DNA from: Chiridota heheva
Lineage: Eukaryota; Echinodermata; Holothuroidea; Apodida; Chiridotidae
Length of the DNA: 64,000 bases
Assembly: GCA_020152595.1 (NCBI GenBank)
Contig: JAIGNY010002305.1
Location: 1,238,501 to 1,302,500 of the forward strand
Direction of reading: 5' to 3'
The notes under the pieces were generated by a model, which was given only the letters and a program-made list of their open reading frames with translations, was not told where the DNA came from and did no database searches. Within the stretch, counting starts at the first letter, position 1. Every line of letters starts with the position of its first letter. Positions 1 through 12,992 of the stretch are shown one piece after another. The translations under genes and the position numbers were made by a program.

Positions 1-182
1 TAATTACCTACAGGTTGAGTATCTTAAACTCCATTTTACTAGCTTCCTATCGTGTGTATGCACCGCGGCTTGACTCACAAATGGGCATTAACGAAGCAAA
101 AGTGTGATAAATACGAAGTGCGCAATTCTTCATTTCCAGACAAAAAAAAACACGCTCTCAAGGCTATTTTATAGGCGTGTCT

Positions 183-478
183 ACGTAAGCTGGACAAACT
201 AACAGAATAATTATTCATTATGACTTTATGGAGAATCAAGACGTCCGAGTGCGCCTCTTGAGCTTATTTATCACGCAGCGGTCTCTTAACCGGTTTGCGC
301 GAGGAGTTTCAAGAATGCGATACGCATATGGACCTTTTGCGTGTGATCTCGATTACGCTGTGAACTTGCCCATGAAGTAAGTAGAGGGGCCAGAGGGGAA
401 CAGTTTCCGGAAGTAAAATCAAACATGCGTGTATATCTGGAAACGTACTTATTGTTTCGTTTCTAATCCCTGACTCGT
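183..478. repeat. 296-bp optional segment of the array unit (copy in unit 1)
   Basis: Present here, at 7953-8248 and at about 10746-11042, and begun in unit 6. It is precisely missing in units 2 and 3, where the flanks join as GGCGTTTCT/TAGTGG. No terminal inverted repeat or target duplication is visible, so a deletion in the ancestor of units 2 and 3 is more likely than an insertion. Confidence 0.85.
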
Positions 479-658
479 TAGTGGATGGCTACTTACCCAG
501 AGCGCGGTGCATTTTCTACCATACGCGCTGTGGAAGAACATATCCTGACAGAAATCAGTGCTGTAGAAATCAGTGCAACGCTTTCATTATACCAATTATA
601 TTTTTAATTTCATATTTTGTGGTGCATGACTTGACATTTTCATCTTTATAAATTGTGA

Positions 659-666
659 TGACGTCA
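659..666. promoter_or_regulatory. Perfect CRE palindrome TGACGTCA, once in every full array unit
   Basis: The palindrome TGACGTCA occurs at 659-666 and at the same unit position at 3160-3167, 5648-5655, 8429-8436 and 11224-11231. This is the consensus CREB/ATF site. There is no gene next to it, so a regulatory role is only possible, not shown. Confidence 0.5.
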
Positions 667-1519
667 TTTACGGAATCGCTAAGATTCTTCAGAACCAAAT
701 ACAAACTTTGAGTATAGTATATCAGTACATTTGCTGACATTGGGCTGTTGGGCCGTCCAATAGAAAAGAAGTTTAGTTATCTATGAAGGAATTCTTTTTA
801 GTTTGTATATATCTTTATCTATAATCATCAGTACCGTAGCAAGGACTGCGTGCGTGTGACGGGGTGGGATGGTGGAAAGGAGGGTGAGTCAGTGAGATTT
901 GGACACGATGACGGGGACCAATTGCGATTTGGTCAAAGAGAATATTGAGGGGGAGGGAGGGGGTAATAATCTCGGTAACATACAAAGAAATACGTTTTAT
1001 ACTGAATCCCTCCTGACTGCCTGATACAGGAGTCAAACAATATTTTAAAGCTTCCACTTAACCCCCGCCGCAGTATATTGGTCACAGAATATGACCTGAA
1101 AATCACCGGCAAATCACGAGGAAGCAACTTTACTGATTGAAGAATGTATCTCTTTATCCAATAAGCTGTTAAAGAATAAGTTGTCTGCTGCCTATGTTTA
1201 CACTTAAATGTTCAGAGCCCCCTAATAAGAGTATTTTAGTCTGCCTTTTAACCTAAAACTCTTAATTTACCCAACAGTCGTATTATTGTTGTCCGTTGTC
1301 AGGGTATCAGTGAACCTTTGAGACTCGAAACGTACTTTACTGAATCTTAACATATTAAAAATGATTTTGGGGTAAAACTATATTTTAAAGAGATTTTATT
1401 AGTCAGTACGATTAATTTGCAGAAAACTGTGCCCTGCTCTGCCCCGTTACACGTGCCTATGAAAATTAAACATAATATTTATCCATGTTGGATGGATGTT
1501 GCTATTCATTTTAGCTGAT

Positions 1520-1879
1520 TGAGGAGGTCGGTTCGACGTAACCGTGTACGGGCTCAGTACGGTTTTGCCAAGTTAAAGGGGAAACTTTATCATTGCAGTC
1601 AATGGGATATTTTTTATGAATACTTGTGTTGCCTTAGCCTGTCAGCGAAGATTATTGGTACTCATATATATTGGAAACTATTATCTAATACACAACATTT
1701 GTTAAGAAAAATAAATTTTGTCGAGTATTTTTAGCAAAATGACAAAAAATAGGTTTTTCTCCCATTGACTGCAATGGTAAGTGACTGTTTGTTTTCCCCT
1801 TTAACTGAGTTTGAGATCGTCAAAAAAGCATTGTTACGTTGCCGTGCACCACAACATTCCCGGATGTCCGACCTCCTCA
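1520..1879. mobile_element. Foldback MITE, copy in unit 1
   Basis: Ends are TGAGGAGGTCGG and its reverse complement CCGACCTCCTCA. Sub-terminal arms also pair: TTAAAGGGGAAA and CATTGCAGTCAATGGGA near 1573-1608 are mirrored at about 1760-1806. An AT dinucleotide flanks both ends (1518-1519 and 1880-1881). The unoccupied allele in unit 5 reads GCTGATGAACTT, exactly what removal of the element plus one AT predicts. A 2-bp AT duplication would fit ISL2EU-type PIF/Harbinger relatives, but that assignment is inference. There is no transposase inside. Confidence 0.9.
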
Positions 1880-2798
1880 ATGAACTTGGATCTTTCTTAT
1901 CCCTGACGTGTTTCAACAAAGGACGAATGAGGAAGCGGGTTATCCGCTAAATTATATAACAAAGAATATTCTAAATCATCTCCAAGCCATAAAATGATCA
2001 TGAAATTGCCGGCACAATTATTAGCGGTCAACCCCCCCCCCCCCCTTTCCTTACCTCCCCCTCCCCCTCTCTCTCTTCCTGAGTCTGTTGCAATTACCTA
2101 GGCCTACCTATGGTAAAGGGTTTGGAAAACTCGATATAGGCCTAGATAATACAATGAACTTTATTCTACTTACTGTTGTAACAGTGTGCAGAAATTAACT
2201 TTTCCCACTTCAAAATCTTCCCCATGGATAAATTATCCAAAACAAATTACTTCAAGTGGTTCACTGTGGAAGGAAAAGGAAAAATAGAGTGAGAAAGAAA
2301 AGTTAACGTCTATCAGTTAATCACATTTCTTCTGTTCTGATCTTTTTTGTTTACTCACGTTTCCAAGTTCCAATGCTACGTGTTACGTTTTAGAATATGC
2401 GTGCGCACTTTATACGCGCATTTTTGCTCTGCACATGCAGAGTTACCCTTTTCGAAATAATTAGTGTAAAAGTTGTGTACAAGAACTTCTGCCATGTTTA
2501 GCGCTACTACCACTTTTGTAGAGGTATTGCACGCGACGTTGAAAACGCACGATATAGGCACTATATGCGACGCATATCAGACCTAAGATGCACACGTACT
2601 TTGAACGACATGGATTGTTTCGTCAGTAAATTATGGCCGATGATTGGACAGGACAAAATAAACAGTGCGTGGGAAAAATCTTGTTGGTATTTTTGCATGT
2701 GTCGCCATACGCACTGAAAACCACTATTTGGCGGGAAAAGAGAAGGCATTTCACAGAGCGCAGATTGTTTCGTAACTACTTCCTGACTTGTAATTGGA

Positions 2799-5286
2799 TA
2801 ATTACCTACAGGTTGAGTATTTTAAACTCCCTTTTAATAGCTTCCTATCGTGTGTATGCACCGCAGCTTGACTCACAAATGGGCATTAACGAATAAAAAG
2901 TGTGATAAATACAAAGCGCGCAATTCTTCATTTCCAGACAAGAAAAGCACGCTTTCGAGGCTATTTGATAGGCGTTTCTTAGTGGATGGCTACTTAGGCA
3001 GTGCGCGGTGCATTTCTATCATACGCGCTGTGAAAGAACATAACCTGACAGAAATTAGTGCATGTAAAAATCAGTGCAACACTTTCATTGTACCAATTAT
3101 ATTTTTAATTTCATCTTTTGTGGTACATCACTTGACATTTTCATCTTCATAAATTGTGATGACGTCATTCACGAAATCACTAAGATTCTTCAGAACCAAA
3201 TACAAACTTTGACTATAGTATATCAGTACATTTGCTGACATTGGGCTGTTGGGCCGTCCAATAGAAAAGAAGTTTAGTTATCTATGAAGGAATTCTTTTT
3301 AGTTTGTATATATCTTTATCTATAATCATCAGTACCGTAGCAAGGACTGCGTGCGTGTGACGGGGTGGGATGGTGGAAAGGAGGGTGAGTCAGTGAGATT
3401 TGGACACGATGACGGGGACCAATTGCGATTTGGTCAAAGAGAATATTGAGGGGGAGGGAGGGGGTAATAACCTCGGTAACATACAAAGAAATACGTTTTA
3501 TACTGAATCCCTCCTGCCTGCCTGATACAGGAGTCAAACAATATTTTAAAGCTTCCACTTAACCCCCGCCGCAGTATATTGGTCACAGAATATGACCTGA
3601 AAATCACCGGCAAATCACAAGGAAGCAACTTTACTGATTGAAGAATGTATCTCTTTATCCAATAAGCTGTTAAAGAATAAGTTGTCTGCTGCCTATGTTT
3701 ACACTTAAATGTTCAGAGCCCCTAATAAGAGTATTTTAGTCTGCCTTTTGACCTAAGACTCTAAATTTACCCAACAGTCGTATTATTGTTGTCCGTTGTC
3801 AGGGTATCAGTGAACCTCTGAGACTCGAAACGTACTTTACTGAATCTTAACATATTAAAAATGATTTTGGGTTAAAACTATATTTTAAAGAGATTTTATT
3901 AGTCAGTACGATTAATTTGCAGAAAACTGTGCCCTGCTCTGCCCCGTTACACGTGTCTATGAAAATTAAACATAATATTTATCCATGTTGGATGGATGTT
4001 GCTATTCATTTTAGCTGATTGAGGAGGTCGGTTCGACGTAACCGTGTACGGGCTCAGTACGGTTTTGCCAAGTTAAAGGGGAAACTTTATCATTGCAGTC
4101 AATGGGATATTTTTTATGAATACTTGTGTTGCCTTAGCCTGTCAGCGAAGATTATTGGTACTCATATATATTGGAAACTATTATCTAATACACAACATTT
4201 GTTAAGAAAAATAAATTTTGTCGAGTATTTTTAGCAAAATGACAAAAATAGGTTTTTCTCCCATTGACTGCAATGGTAAGTGACTGTTTGTTTTCCCCTT
4301 TAACTGAGTTTGAGATCGTCAAAAAGCATTGTTACGTTGCCGTGCACCACAACATTCCCGGATGTCCGACCTCCTCAATGAACTTGGATCTTTCTTATCC
4401 CTGACGTGTTTCAACAAAAGACGAATGAGGAACCGGATTATCCGCTTAATTATATAACAAAGAATATTCTAAATCATCTCAAGCCATAAAATGATCATGA
4501 AATCGCCGGCACAATTATTAGCGGTCAACCCCCCCCCCTTTCCTTACCTCCCCTCCCCTCTCTCTCCTGAATCTGTTGCAATTACCTAGGCCTACCTATG
4601 GTAAAAGGTTTGGAAAACTCGATATAGGCCTAGATAATACAATGAACTTTATTCTACTTACTGTTGTAACAGTGTGCAGAAATTCACTTTTCCCACTTCA
4701 AAATCTTCCCCATGGATAAATTATCCAAAACAAATTACTTCAAGTGGTTCACTGTGGAAGGAAAAGGAAAAATAGAGTGAGAAAGAAAAGTTAACGTCTA
4801 TCAGTTAATCACATTTCTTCTGTTCTGATCTTTTTTGTTTACTCACGTTTCCAAGTTCCAATGCTACGTGTTACGTTTTAGAATATGCGTGCGCACTTTA
4901 TACGCGCATTTTTGCTCTGCACATGCAGAGTTAAACTTTTTGAAGTAATTAGTGTAAAAGTTGTATATAACAACATCTGCCATGTTTAGCGCTACTACCA
5001 CTTTTGTAGAGGTATTGCACGCGACGTTGAAAACGCACGATATAAGCACTATATGCGGCGCATATCAGACCTAAGATGCACACGTACTTTGAACGACATG
5101 GATTGTTTCGTCAGTAAATTATGGCCGATGATTGGACAGGACAAAATAAACAGTGCGTGGGAAAAATCTTGTTGGTATTTTTGCATGTGTCGCCATACGC
5201 ACTGAAAACCACTATTTGGCGGGAAAAGAGAAGGCATTTCACAGAGCGCAGATTGTTTCGTAACTACTTCCTGACTTGTGATTGGA
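2799..5286. repeat. Array unit 2 (short form, with MITE)
   Basis: Lacks the 296-bp segment: the sequence reads directly from GGCGTTTCT into TAGTGGATGG near 2979. It carries the MITE at 4020-4377. It is very close to unit 3, suggesting that these two are the most recent duplicates. Confidence 0.93.
4020..4377. mobile_element. Foldback MITE, copy in unit 2
   Basis: Same 12-bp termini and sub-terminal inverted arms as the copy at 1520-1879; 358 bp because of single-base losses in A-runs. Confidence 0.9.
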
Positions 5287-7771
5287 TAATTACCTACAGG
5301 TTGAGTATTTTAAACTCCCTTTTAATAGCTTCCTATCGTGTGTATGCACCGCAGCTTGACTCACAAATGGGCATTAACGAATAAAAAGTGTGATAAATAC
5401 AAAGCGCGCAATTCTTCATTTCCAGACAAGAAAAGCACGCTTTCGAGGCTATTTGATAGGCGTTTCTTAGTGGATGGCTACTTAGGCAGTGCGCGGTGCA
5501 TTTCTATCATACGCGCTGTGAAAGAACATAACCTGACAGAAATTAGTGCATGTAAAAATCAGTGCAACACTTTCATTGTACCAATTATATTTTTAATTTC
5601 ATCTTTTGTGGTACATCACTTGACATTTTCATCTTCATAAATTGTGATGACGTCATTCACGAAATCACTAAGATTCTTCAGAACCAAATACAAACTTTGA
5701 CTATAGTATATCAGTACATTTGCTGACATTGGGCTGTTGGGCCGTCCAATAGAAAAGAAGTTTAGTTATCTATGAAGGAATTCTTTTTAGTTTGTATATA
5801 TCTTTATCTATAATCATCAGTACCGTAGCAAGGACTGCGTGCGTGTGACGGGGTGGGATGGTGGAAAGGAGGGTGAGTCAGTGAGATTTGGACACGATGA
5901 CGGGGACCAATTGCGATTTGGTCAAAGAGAATATTGAGGGGGAGGGAGGGGGTAATAACCTCGGTAACATACAAAGAAATACGTTTTATACTGAATCCCT
6001 CCTGCCTGCCTGATACAGGAGTCAAACAATATTTTAAAGCTTCCACTTAACCCCCGCCGCAGTATATTGGTCACAGAATATGACCTGAAAATCACCGGCA
6101 AATCACAAGGAAGCAACTTTACTGATTGAAGAATGTATCTCTTTATCCAATAAGCTGTTAAAGAATAAGTTGTCTGCTGCCTATGTTTACACTTAAATGT
6201 TCAGAGCCCCTAATAAGAGTATTTTAGTCTGCCTTTTGACCTAAGACTCTAAATTTACCCAACAGTCGTATTATTGTTGTCCGTTGTCAGGGTATCAGTG
6301 AACCTCTGAGACTCGAAACGTACTTTACTGAATCTTAACATATTAAAAATGATTTTGGGGTAAAACTATATTTTAAAGAGATTTTATTAGTCAGTACGAT
6401 TAATTTGCAGAAAACTGTGCCCTGCTCTGCCCGTTACACGTGTCTATGAAAATTAAACATAATATTTATCCATGTTGGATGGATGTTGCTATTCATTTTA
6501 GCTGATTGAGGAGGTCGGTTCGACGTAACCGTGTACGGGCTCAGTACGGTTTTGCCAAGTTAAAGGGGAAACTTTATCATTGCAGTCAATGGGATATTTT
6601 TATGAATACTTGTGTTGCCTTAGCCTGTCAGCGAAGATTATTGGTACTCATATATATTGGAAACTATTATCTAATACACAACATTTGTTAAGAAAAATAA
6701 ATTTTGTCGAGTATTTTTAGCAAAATGACAAAAATAGGTTTTTCTCCCATTGACTGCAATGGTAAGTGACTGTTTGTTTTCCCCTTTAACTGAGTTTGAG
6801 ATCGTCAAAAAGCATTGTTACGTTGCCGTGCACACAACATTCCCGGATGTCCGACCTCCTCAATGAACTTGGATCTTTCTTATCCCTGACGTGTTTCAAC
6901 AAAAGACGAATGAGGAACCGGATTATCCGCTTAATTATATAACAAAGAATATTCTAAATCATCTCCAAGCCATAAAATGATGATGAAATCGCCGGCACAA
7001 TTATTAGCGGTCAACCCCCCCCTTTCCTTACCTCCCCTCCCCTCTCTCTCTCCTGAGTCTGTTGCAATTACCAGGCCTACCTATGGTAAAAGGTTTGGAA
7101 AACTCGATATAGGCCTAGATAATACAATGAACTTTATTCTACTTACTGTTGTAACAGTGTGCAGAAATTCACTTTTCCCACTTCAAAATCTTCCCATGGA
7201 TAAATTATCCAAAACAAATTACTTCAAGTGGTTCACTGTGGAAGGAAAAGGAAAAATAGAGTGAGAAAGAAAAGTTAACGTCTATCAGTTAATCACATTT
7301 CTTCTGTTCTGATCTTTTTGTTTACTCACGTTTCCAAGTTCCAATGCTAACGATGTTACGTTTTAGAATATGCGTGCGCACTTTATACGCGCATTTTTGC
7401 TCTGCACATGCAGAGTTAAACTTTTGAAGTAATTAGTGTAAAAGTTGTATATAACATCATCTGCGTTATGTTTAGCGCTACTACCACTTTTGTAGAGGTA
7501 TTGCACGCAACGTTGAAAACGCACGATATAAGCACTATATGCGGCGCATATCAGGCCTAGGATACACACGTACTTCTAATGACATGGATTGTTTCGTCAG
7601 TAAATTATGGCCGATGATTGGACAGGAAAAATAAGCCGTGCGTGGGGGAAATCTTGTTGGTATTTTTGCATGTGTCGCCATACGCACTGAAAACCACTAT
7701 TTGGCGGGAAAAGAGAAGGCATTTCACAGAGCGCAGATTGTTTCGTAACTACTTCCTGACTTGTGATTGGA
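5287..7771. repeat. Array unit 3 (short form, with MITE)
   Basis: Same structure as unit 2, lacking the 296-bp segment, with the MITE at 6507-6862. Several single-base deletions (for example in the MITE and in homopolymer runs) distinguish it from unit 2. Homopolymer miscalls in the assembly could explain part of this. Confidence 0.93.
6507..6862. mobile_element. Foldback MITE, copy in unit 3
   Basis: Same termini and arms; 356 bp. One C is missing in the CACCACAAC stretch near 6832 and one T in the ATATTTTTTATG stretch near 6600 relative to the other copies. Confidence 0.9.
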
Positions 7772-10564
7772 TAATTACCTACAGGTTGAGTATTTTAAAC
7801 TCCCTTTTAATAGCTTCCTATCGTGTGTATGCACCGCAGCTTGACTCACAAATGGGCATTAACGAATAAAAAGTGTGATAAATACAAAGCGCGCAATTCT
7901 TCATTTCCAGACAAGAAAAGCACGCTTTCGAGGCTATTTGATAGGCGTTTCTACGTAAGCTGGACAAACTAACAGAATAATTTTTAAACATGACTTAATG
8001 GAGAATCAAGACGTTTGAGTGGCCTCTTGAGCTTATCCATAACGCAGCGGTCTTTTAACCGGTTTGCGCGAGGAGTTTCAAGAATGCGATACGCGTATGG
8101 ACCTTTTGCGTGTGACCTCATTTACGCTGTGAACTTACCCATAAAGTAAGTAGAGGGGGCCAGAGGGGAACAGTTTCCGGAAGTAAAATCAAACATGCAC
8201 GTATATCTGGAAACGTACTTATTGTTTCGTTTCTAATCCCTGACTCGTTAGTGGATGACTACTAACCCAGAGCGCGGTGCATTTTCTACCATACGCGCTG
8301 TGGAAGAACATAATTGACAGAAATCAGTGTATGTAGAAATCAGTGCAACACTTTCATTATACCACCTATATTTTCAATTTCATCTTTTGTGGTGCATGAC
8401 GTGACATTTTCATCTTTATAAATTGTGATGACGTCATTCACGAAATCACTAAGATTCTTCAGAACCAAATACAAACTTTGACTATAGTATATCAGTACAT
8501 TTGCTGACATTGGGCTGTTGGGCCGTCCAATAGAAAAGAAGTTTAGTTATCTATAAAGGAATTCTTTTTAGTTTGTATATATCTTTATCTATGATCATCA
8601 GTACCGTAGCAAGGACTGCGTGCGTGTGACGGGGTGGGATGGTGGAAAGGAGGGTGAGTCAGTGAGATTTGGACACGATGACGGGGACCAATTGCGATTT
8701 GGTCAAAGAGAATATTGAGAAGGAGGGAGGGGGTAATAACCTCGGTAACATACAACGAAATACGTTTTATACTGAATCCCTCCTGCCTGCCTGATACAGG
8801 AGTCAAACAATATTTTAAAGCTTCCACTTAACCCCCGCCGCAGTATATTGGTCACAGAATATGACCTGAAAATCACCGGCAAATCACAAGGAAGCAACTT
8901 TACTGATTGAAGAATGTATCTCTTTATCCAATAAGCTGTTAAAGAATAAGTTGTCTGCTGCCTATGTTTACACTTAAATGTTCAGAGCCCCCTAATAAGA
9001 GTATTTTAGTCTGCCTTTTGACCTAAGACTCTAAATTTACCCAACAGTCGTATTATTGTTGTCCGTTGTCAGGGTATCAGTGAACCTCTGAGACTCGAAA
9101 CGTACTTTACTGAATCTTAACATATTAAAAATGATTTTGGGGTAAAACTATATTTTAAAGAGATTTTATTAGTCAGTACGATTAATTTGCAGAAAACTGT
9201 GCCCTGCTCTGCCCCGTTACACGTGTCTATGAAAATTAAACATAATATTTATCCATGTTGGATGGATGTTGCTATTCATTTTAGCTGATTGAGGAGGTCG
9301 GTTCGACGTAACCGTGTACGGGCTCAGTACGGTTTTGCCAAGTTAAAGGGGAAACTTTATCATTGCAGTCAATGGGATATTTTTTATGAATACTTGTGTT
9401 GCCTTAGCCTGTCAGCGAAGATTATTGGTACTCATATATATTGGAAACTATTATCTAATACACAACATTTGTTAAGAAAAATAAATTTTGTCGAGTATTT
9501 TTAGCAAAATGACAAAAAATAGGTTTTTCTCCCATTGACTGCAATGGTAAGTGACTGTTTGTTTTCCCCTTTAACTGAGTTTGAGATCGTCAAAAAAGCA
9601 TTGTTACGTTGCCGTGCACCACAACATTCCCGGATGTCCGACCTCCTCAATGAACTTGGATCTTTCTTATCCCTGACGTGTTTCAACAAAAGACGAATGA
9701 GGAACCGGATTATCCGCTTAATTATATAACAAAGAATATTCTAAATCATCTCCAAGCCATAAAATGATCATGAAATCGCCGGCACAATTATTAGCGGTCA
9801 ATCCCCCTCCCCTTTCCTTACCTCCCCTCCCCCCTCTCTCTTCCTGAGTCTGTTGCAATTACCTAGGCCTACCTATGGTAAAAGGTTTGGAAAACTCGAT
9901 ATAGGCCTAGATAATACAATGAACTTTATTCTACTTACTGTTGTAACAGTGTGCAGAAATTCACTTTTCCCACTTCAAAATCTTCCCCATGGATAAATTA
10001 TCCAAAACAAATTACTTCAAGTGGTTCACTGTGGAAGGAAAAGGAAAAATAGAGTGAGAAAGAAAAGTTAACGTCTATCAGTTAATCACATTTCTTCTGT
10101 TCTGATCTTTTTTGTTTACTCACGTTTCCAAGTTCCAATGCTACGTGCTACGTTTTAGAATATGCGTGCGCACTTTATACGCGCATTTCTGCTCTGCACA
10201 TGCAGAGTTAAACTTTTTGAAGTAATTAGTGTAAAAGTTGTATATAACAACATCTGCCATGTTTAGCGCTACTACCACTTGTGTTGAGGTATTGCACGCG
10301 ACGTTGAAAACGCACGATATAAGCACTATATGCGGCGCATATCAGACCTAAGATGCACACGTACTTTGAACGACATGGATTGTTTCGTCAGTAAATTATG
10401 GCCGATGATTGGACAGGACAAAATAAACAGTGCGTGGGAAAAATCTTGTTGGTATTTTTGCATGTGTCGCCATACGCACTGAAAACCACTATTTGGCGGC
10501 AAAAAGAGAAGGCATTTCACAGAGCGCAGATTGTTTCGTAACTACTTCCTGACTTGTGATTGGA
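7772..10564. repeat. Array unit 4 (long form, with MITE)
   Basis: Contains the 296-bp segment at 7953-8248 and the MITE at 9290-9649. Unit lengths and sequence otherwise track units 2 and 3. Confidence 0.93.
9290..9649. mobile_element. Foldback MITE, copy in unit 4
   Basis: Same 360-bp form as in unit 1, with matching termini and the same AT flanks. Confidence 0.9.
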
Positions 10565-12992
10565 TAATTACCTACAGGTTGAGTATTTTAAACTCCCTTT
10601 TAATAGCTTCCTATCGTGTGTATGCACCGCAGCTTGACTCACAAATGGGCATTAACGAATAAAAAGTGTGATAAATACAAAGCGCGCAATTCTTCATTTC
10701 CAGACAAGAAAAGCACGCTTTCGAGGCTATTTGATAGGCGTTTCTACGTAAGCTGGACAAACTAACAGAATATTTTTTTAACATGACTTTATGGAGAATC
10801 AAGACGTTTGAGTGCCCCTCTTGGCTTATCCCATCACGTAGCGGTCTTTTAACCAGTTTGCGCGAGGAGTTTCAAGAATGCGATACGCGTATGGACCTTT
10901 TGCGTGTGACCTCGTTTACGCTGTGAACTTACCCATAAAGTAAGTAGAGGGGGCCAGAGGGTAACAGTTTCCGGAAGTAAAATCAAACATGCACGTATAT
11001 CTGGAAACGTACTTATTGTTTCGTTTCTAATCCCTGACTCGTTAGTGGATGGCTACTAACCCAGAGCGCGGTGCATTTTCTACCATACGCGCTGTGGAAG
11101 AACATAACCTGACAGAAATCAGTGTATGTAGAAATCAGTGCAACACTTTCATTATACCACCTATATTTTCAATTTCATCTTTTGTGGTGCATGACGTGAC
11201 ATTTTCATCTTTATAAATTGTGATGACGTCATTCACGAAATCACTAAGATTCTTTAGAACCAAATACAAACTTTGACTATAGTATAACAGTACATTCGCT
11301 GACATTGGGCTGTTGGGCCGTCCAATAGAAAAGAAGTTCAGTTATCTATGTAGGAATTTTCTTCAGTTTGTATATATCTTTATTTATAATCATCAGTACC
11401 GTAGCAAGGACTGCGTGCGTGTGACGGGGTGGAATGGTGGAAAGGAGGGTTAGTCAGTGAGATTCGGACGCGATGACGGGGACCAACTGCGATTTGGACA
11501 AAGAGAATATTGAGGGGGAGAGGGGGGGGGGGGTAATAACCTCGGTCACATACAAAGAAATACGTTTTATACTGAATTCCTCCTGACTGCCTGATACAGG
11601 AGTCAAACAATATTTTGAAGTTTCCACTTAACCCCCGCCGCAGTAGGTCACAAAGAATGACCTGAAAATCACCGGCAAATCACAAGGAAACAACTTTACT
11701 GATTGAAAAATGTATCTCTTTATCCAATAAGCTGTTAAAGAATAAGTTGTCTGCTGCCTATCTTCACACTGAAGTTGTTGCAGCCTCCTAATTAGAGTAT
11801 TTTAGTCTGCCTTTTGACCTAAGACTCTAAATTTACGCAACGGTCGTATTATTGTTGTCCATTGTCAGGGTATCAGTGAACCTTTGAGACTCGAAACGTA
11901 CTTTACTGAATCTTAACATATTAAAAATGATTTTGGGGTAAAACTATATTTTAAAGAGATTTTATTAGTAAGTACGATTAATTTGCAGAAAACTGTGCCC
12001 CTCTCTGCCCCGTTACACGTGTCTATGAAAATTAAACATGAAATCTATCCATGTTGGATGCGTGTTGCTATTCATTTTAGCTGATGAACTTGCATCTTTC
12101 TTACCCCTGACGTGTTTTAACAAAAGACGAAAGAGGAACCTAATTATCCGCTTAATTATATAACAAAGAATATTTCAAATCATCTTCAAGCCATGAAATG
12201 ATCATGAAATTGCCGGCATAATTATTAGCGGTCAACCCCCCCCCACCCCTCCTTTCCCTTTCTTCTTCCTATCCCTGAGTCTGTCGCATTCACCTACCCA
12301 TGATAAAAGGTTTGGAAAACTCGATATAGGCTTAGATAATACAATAAATTTTATTATATTTATTATAGTAACAGTGTGCAGAAAATCACTTTTCCCACTT
12401 CAAAAATCGTCTCCATGGATAAGATATTTAAAACAAATTACTTCAAGTGGTCCACTGTGGAAGGAAAGGGAAAAATAGAGTGAGAAAGAAAAGTTAACGT
12501 CTATCAGTTAATCACATTTCTTCTGTTCTGATCTTTTTTGTTTACTCACGTTTCCATGAAGTTCCAATGCTACATGTTACGTTTTAGAATATGCGTGCGC
12601 ACTTTATACGAGCATTTTTGCTCTGCACATGTAGAGTTAAACTTTTCGAAGTAATCAGTGTAAAAGTTGTATGCAACATCATCTGCGTTGTTTAGCGCTA
12701 CTACCACTTTTGTAGAGGTATTGCACGCGACATTGAAAACGCTTAATATAAGCACTATTTGCGGCGCATATCAGACCTAAGATACACACGTACTTCAAAC
12801 GACATGGATTGTTTTTTCAGGAAATTATGGCCGATGATTGGACAGGACAAAATAAACAGTGCGTGGGGAAAACTTGTAGGTATTTTTGCATGTGTCGCCA
12901 TACGCACTGAAAACCACTATTTGGCCGGAAAAGAGAAGCGCATTTCACAGAGCGAAGATTGTTTCGTAACTAGTTCCTGACTTGTGATTGGA
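10565..12992. repeat. Array unit 5 (long form, MITE-free)
   Basis: Contains the 296-bp-type segment (about 10746-11042) but has the unoccupied MITE site at about 12084. Its second half is more diverged than in units 1-4, with many substitutions and small indels after about 11,340. This suggests an older edge unit that escaped homogenisation. Confidence 0.92.
12084..12085. other. Empty target site of the MITE in unit 5
   Basis: The sequence TTTTAGCTGATGAACTTGC runs uninterrupted here, whereas the other four units carry the MITE between the two AT copies. It defines the insertion site and shows that the element entered one unit before that unit was amplified. Confidence 0.88.

Larger units (their letters stand above)
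1..2798. repeat. Array unit 1 (long form, with MITE)
   Basis: Contains the 296-bp optional segment (183-478) and the foldback MITE (1520-1879). It differs from units 2-4 at scattered single bases and in the length of its poly-C tract near 2032. The start is set by the window edge, so the true unit border is arbitrary. Confidence 0.93.

Noticed and set aside
815..9729. Repeated ORFs of 60-100 codons in the 2.5-kb array (for example MRRSVRRNRVRAQ...)
   Set aside because: They recur because the DNA recurs; indels between units shift frames freely, and some frames lie inside a foldback MITE.
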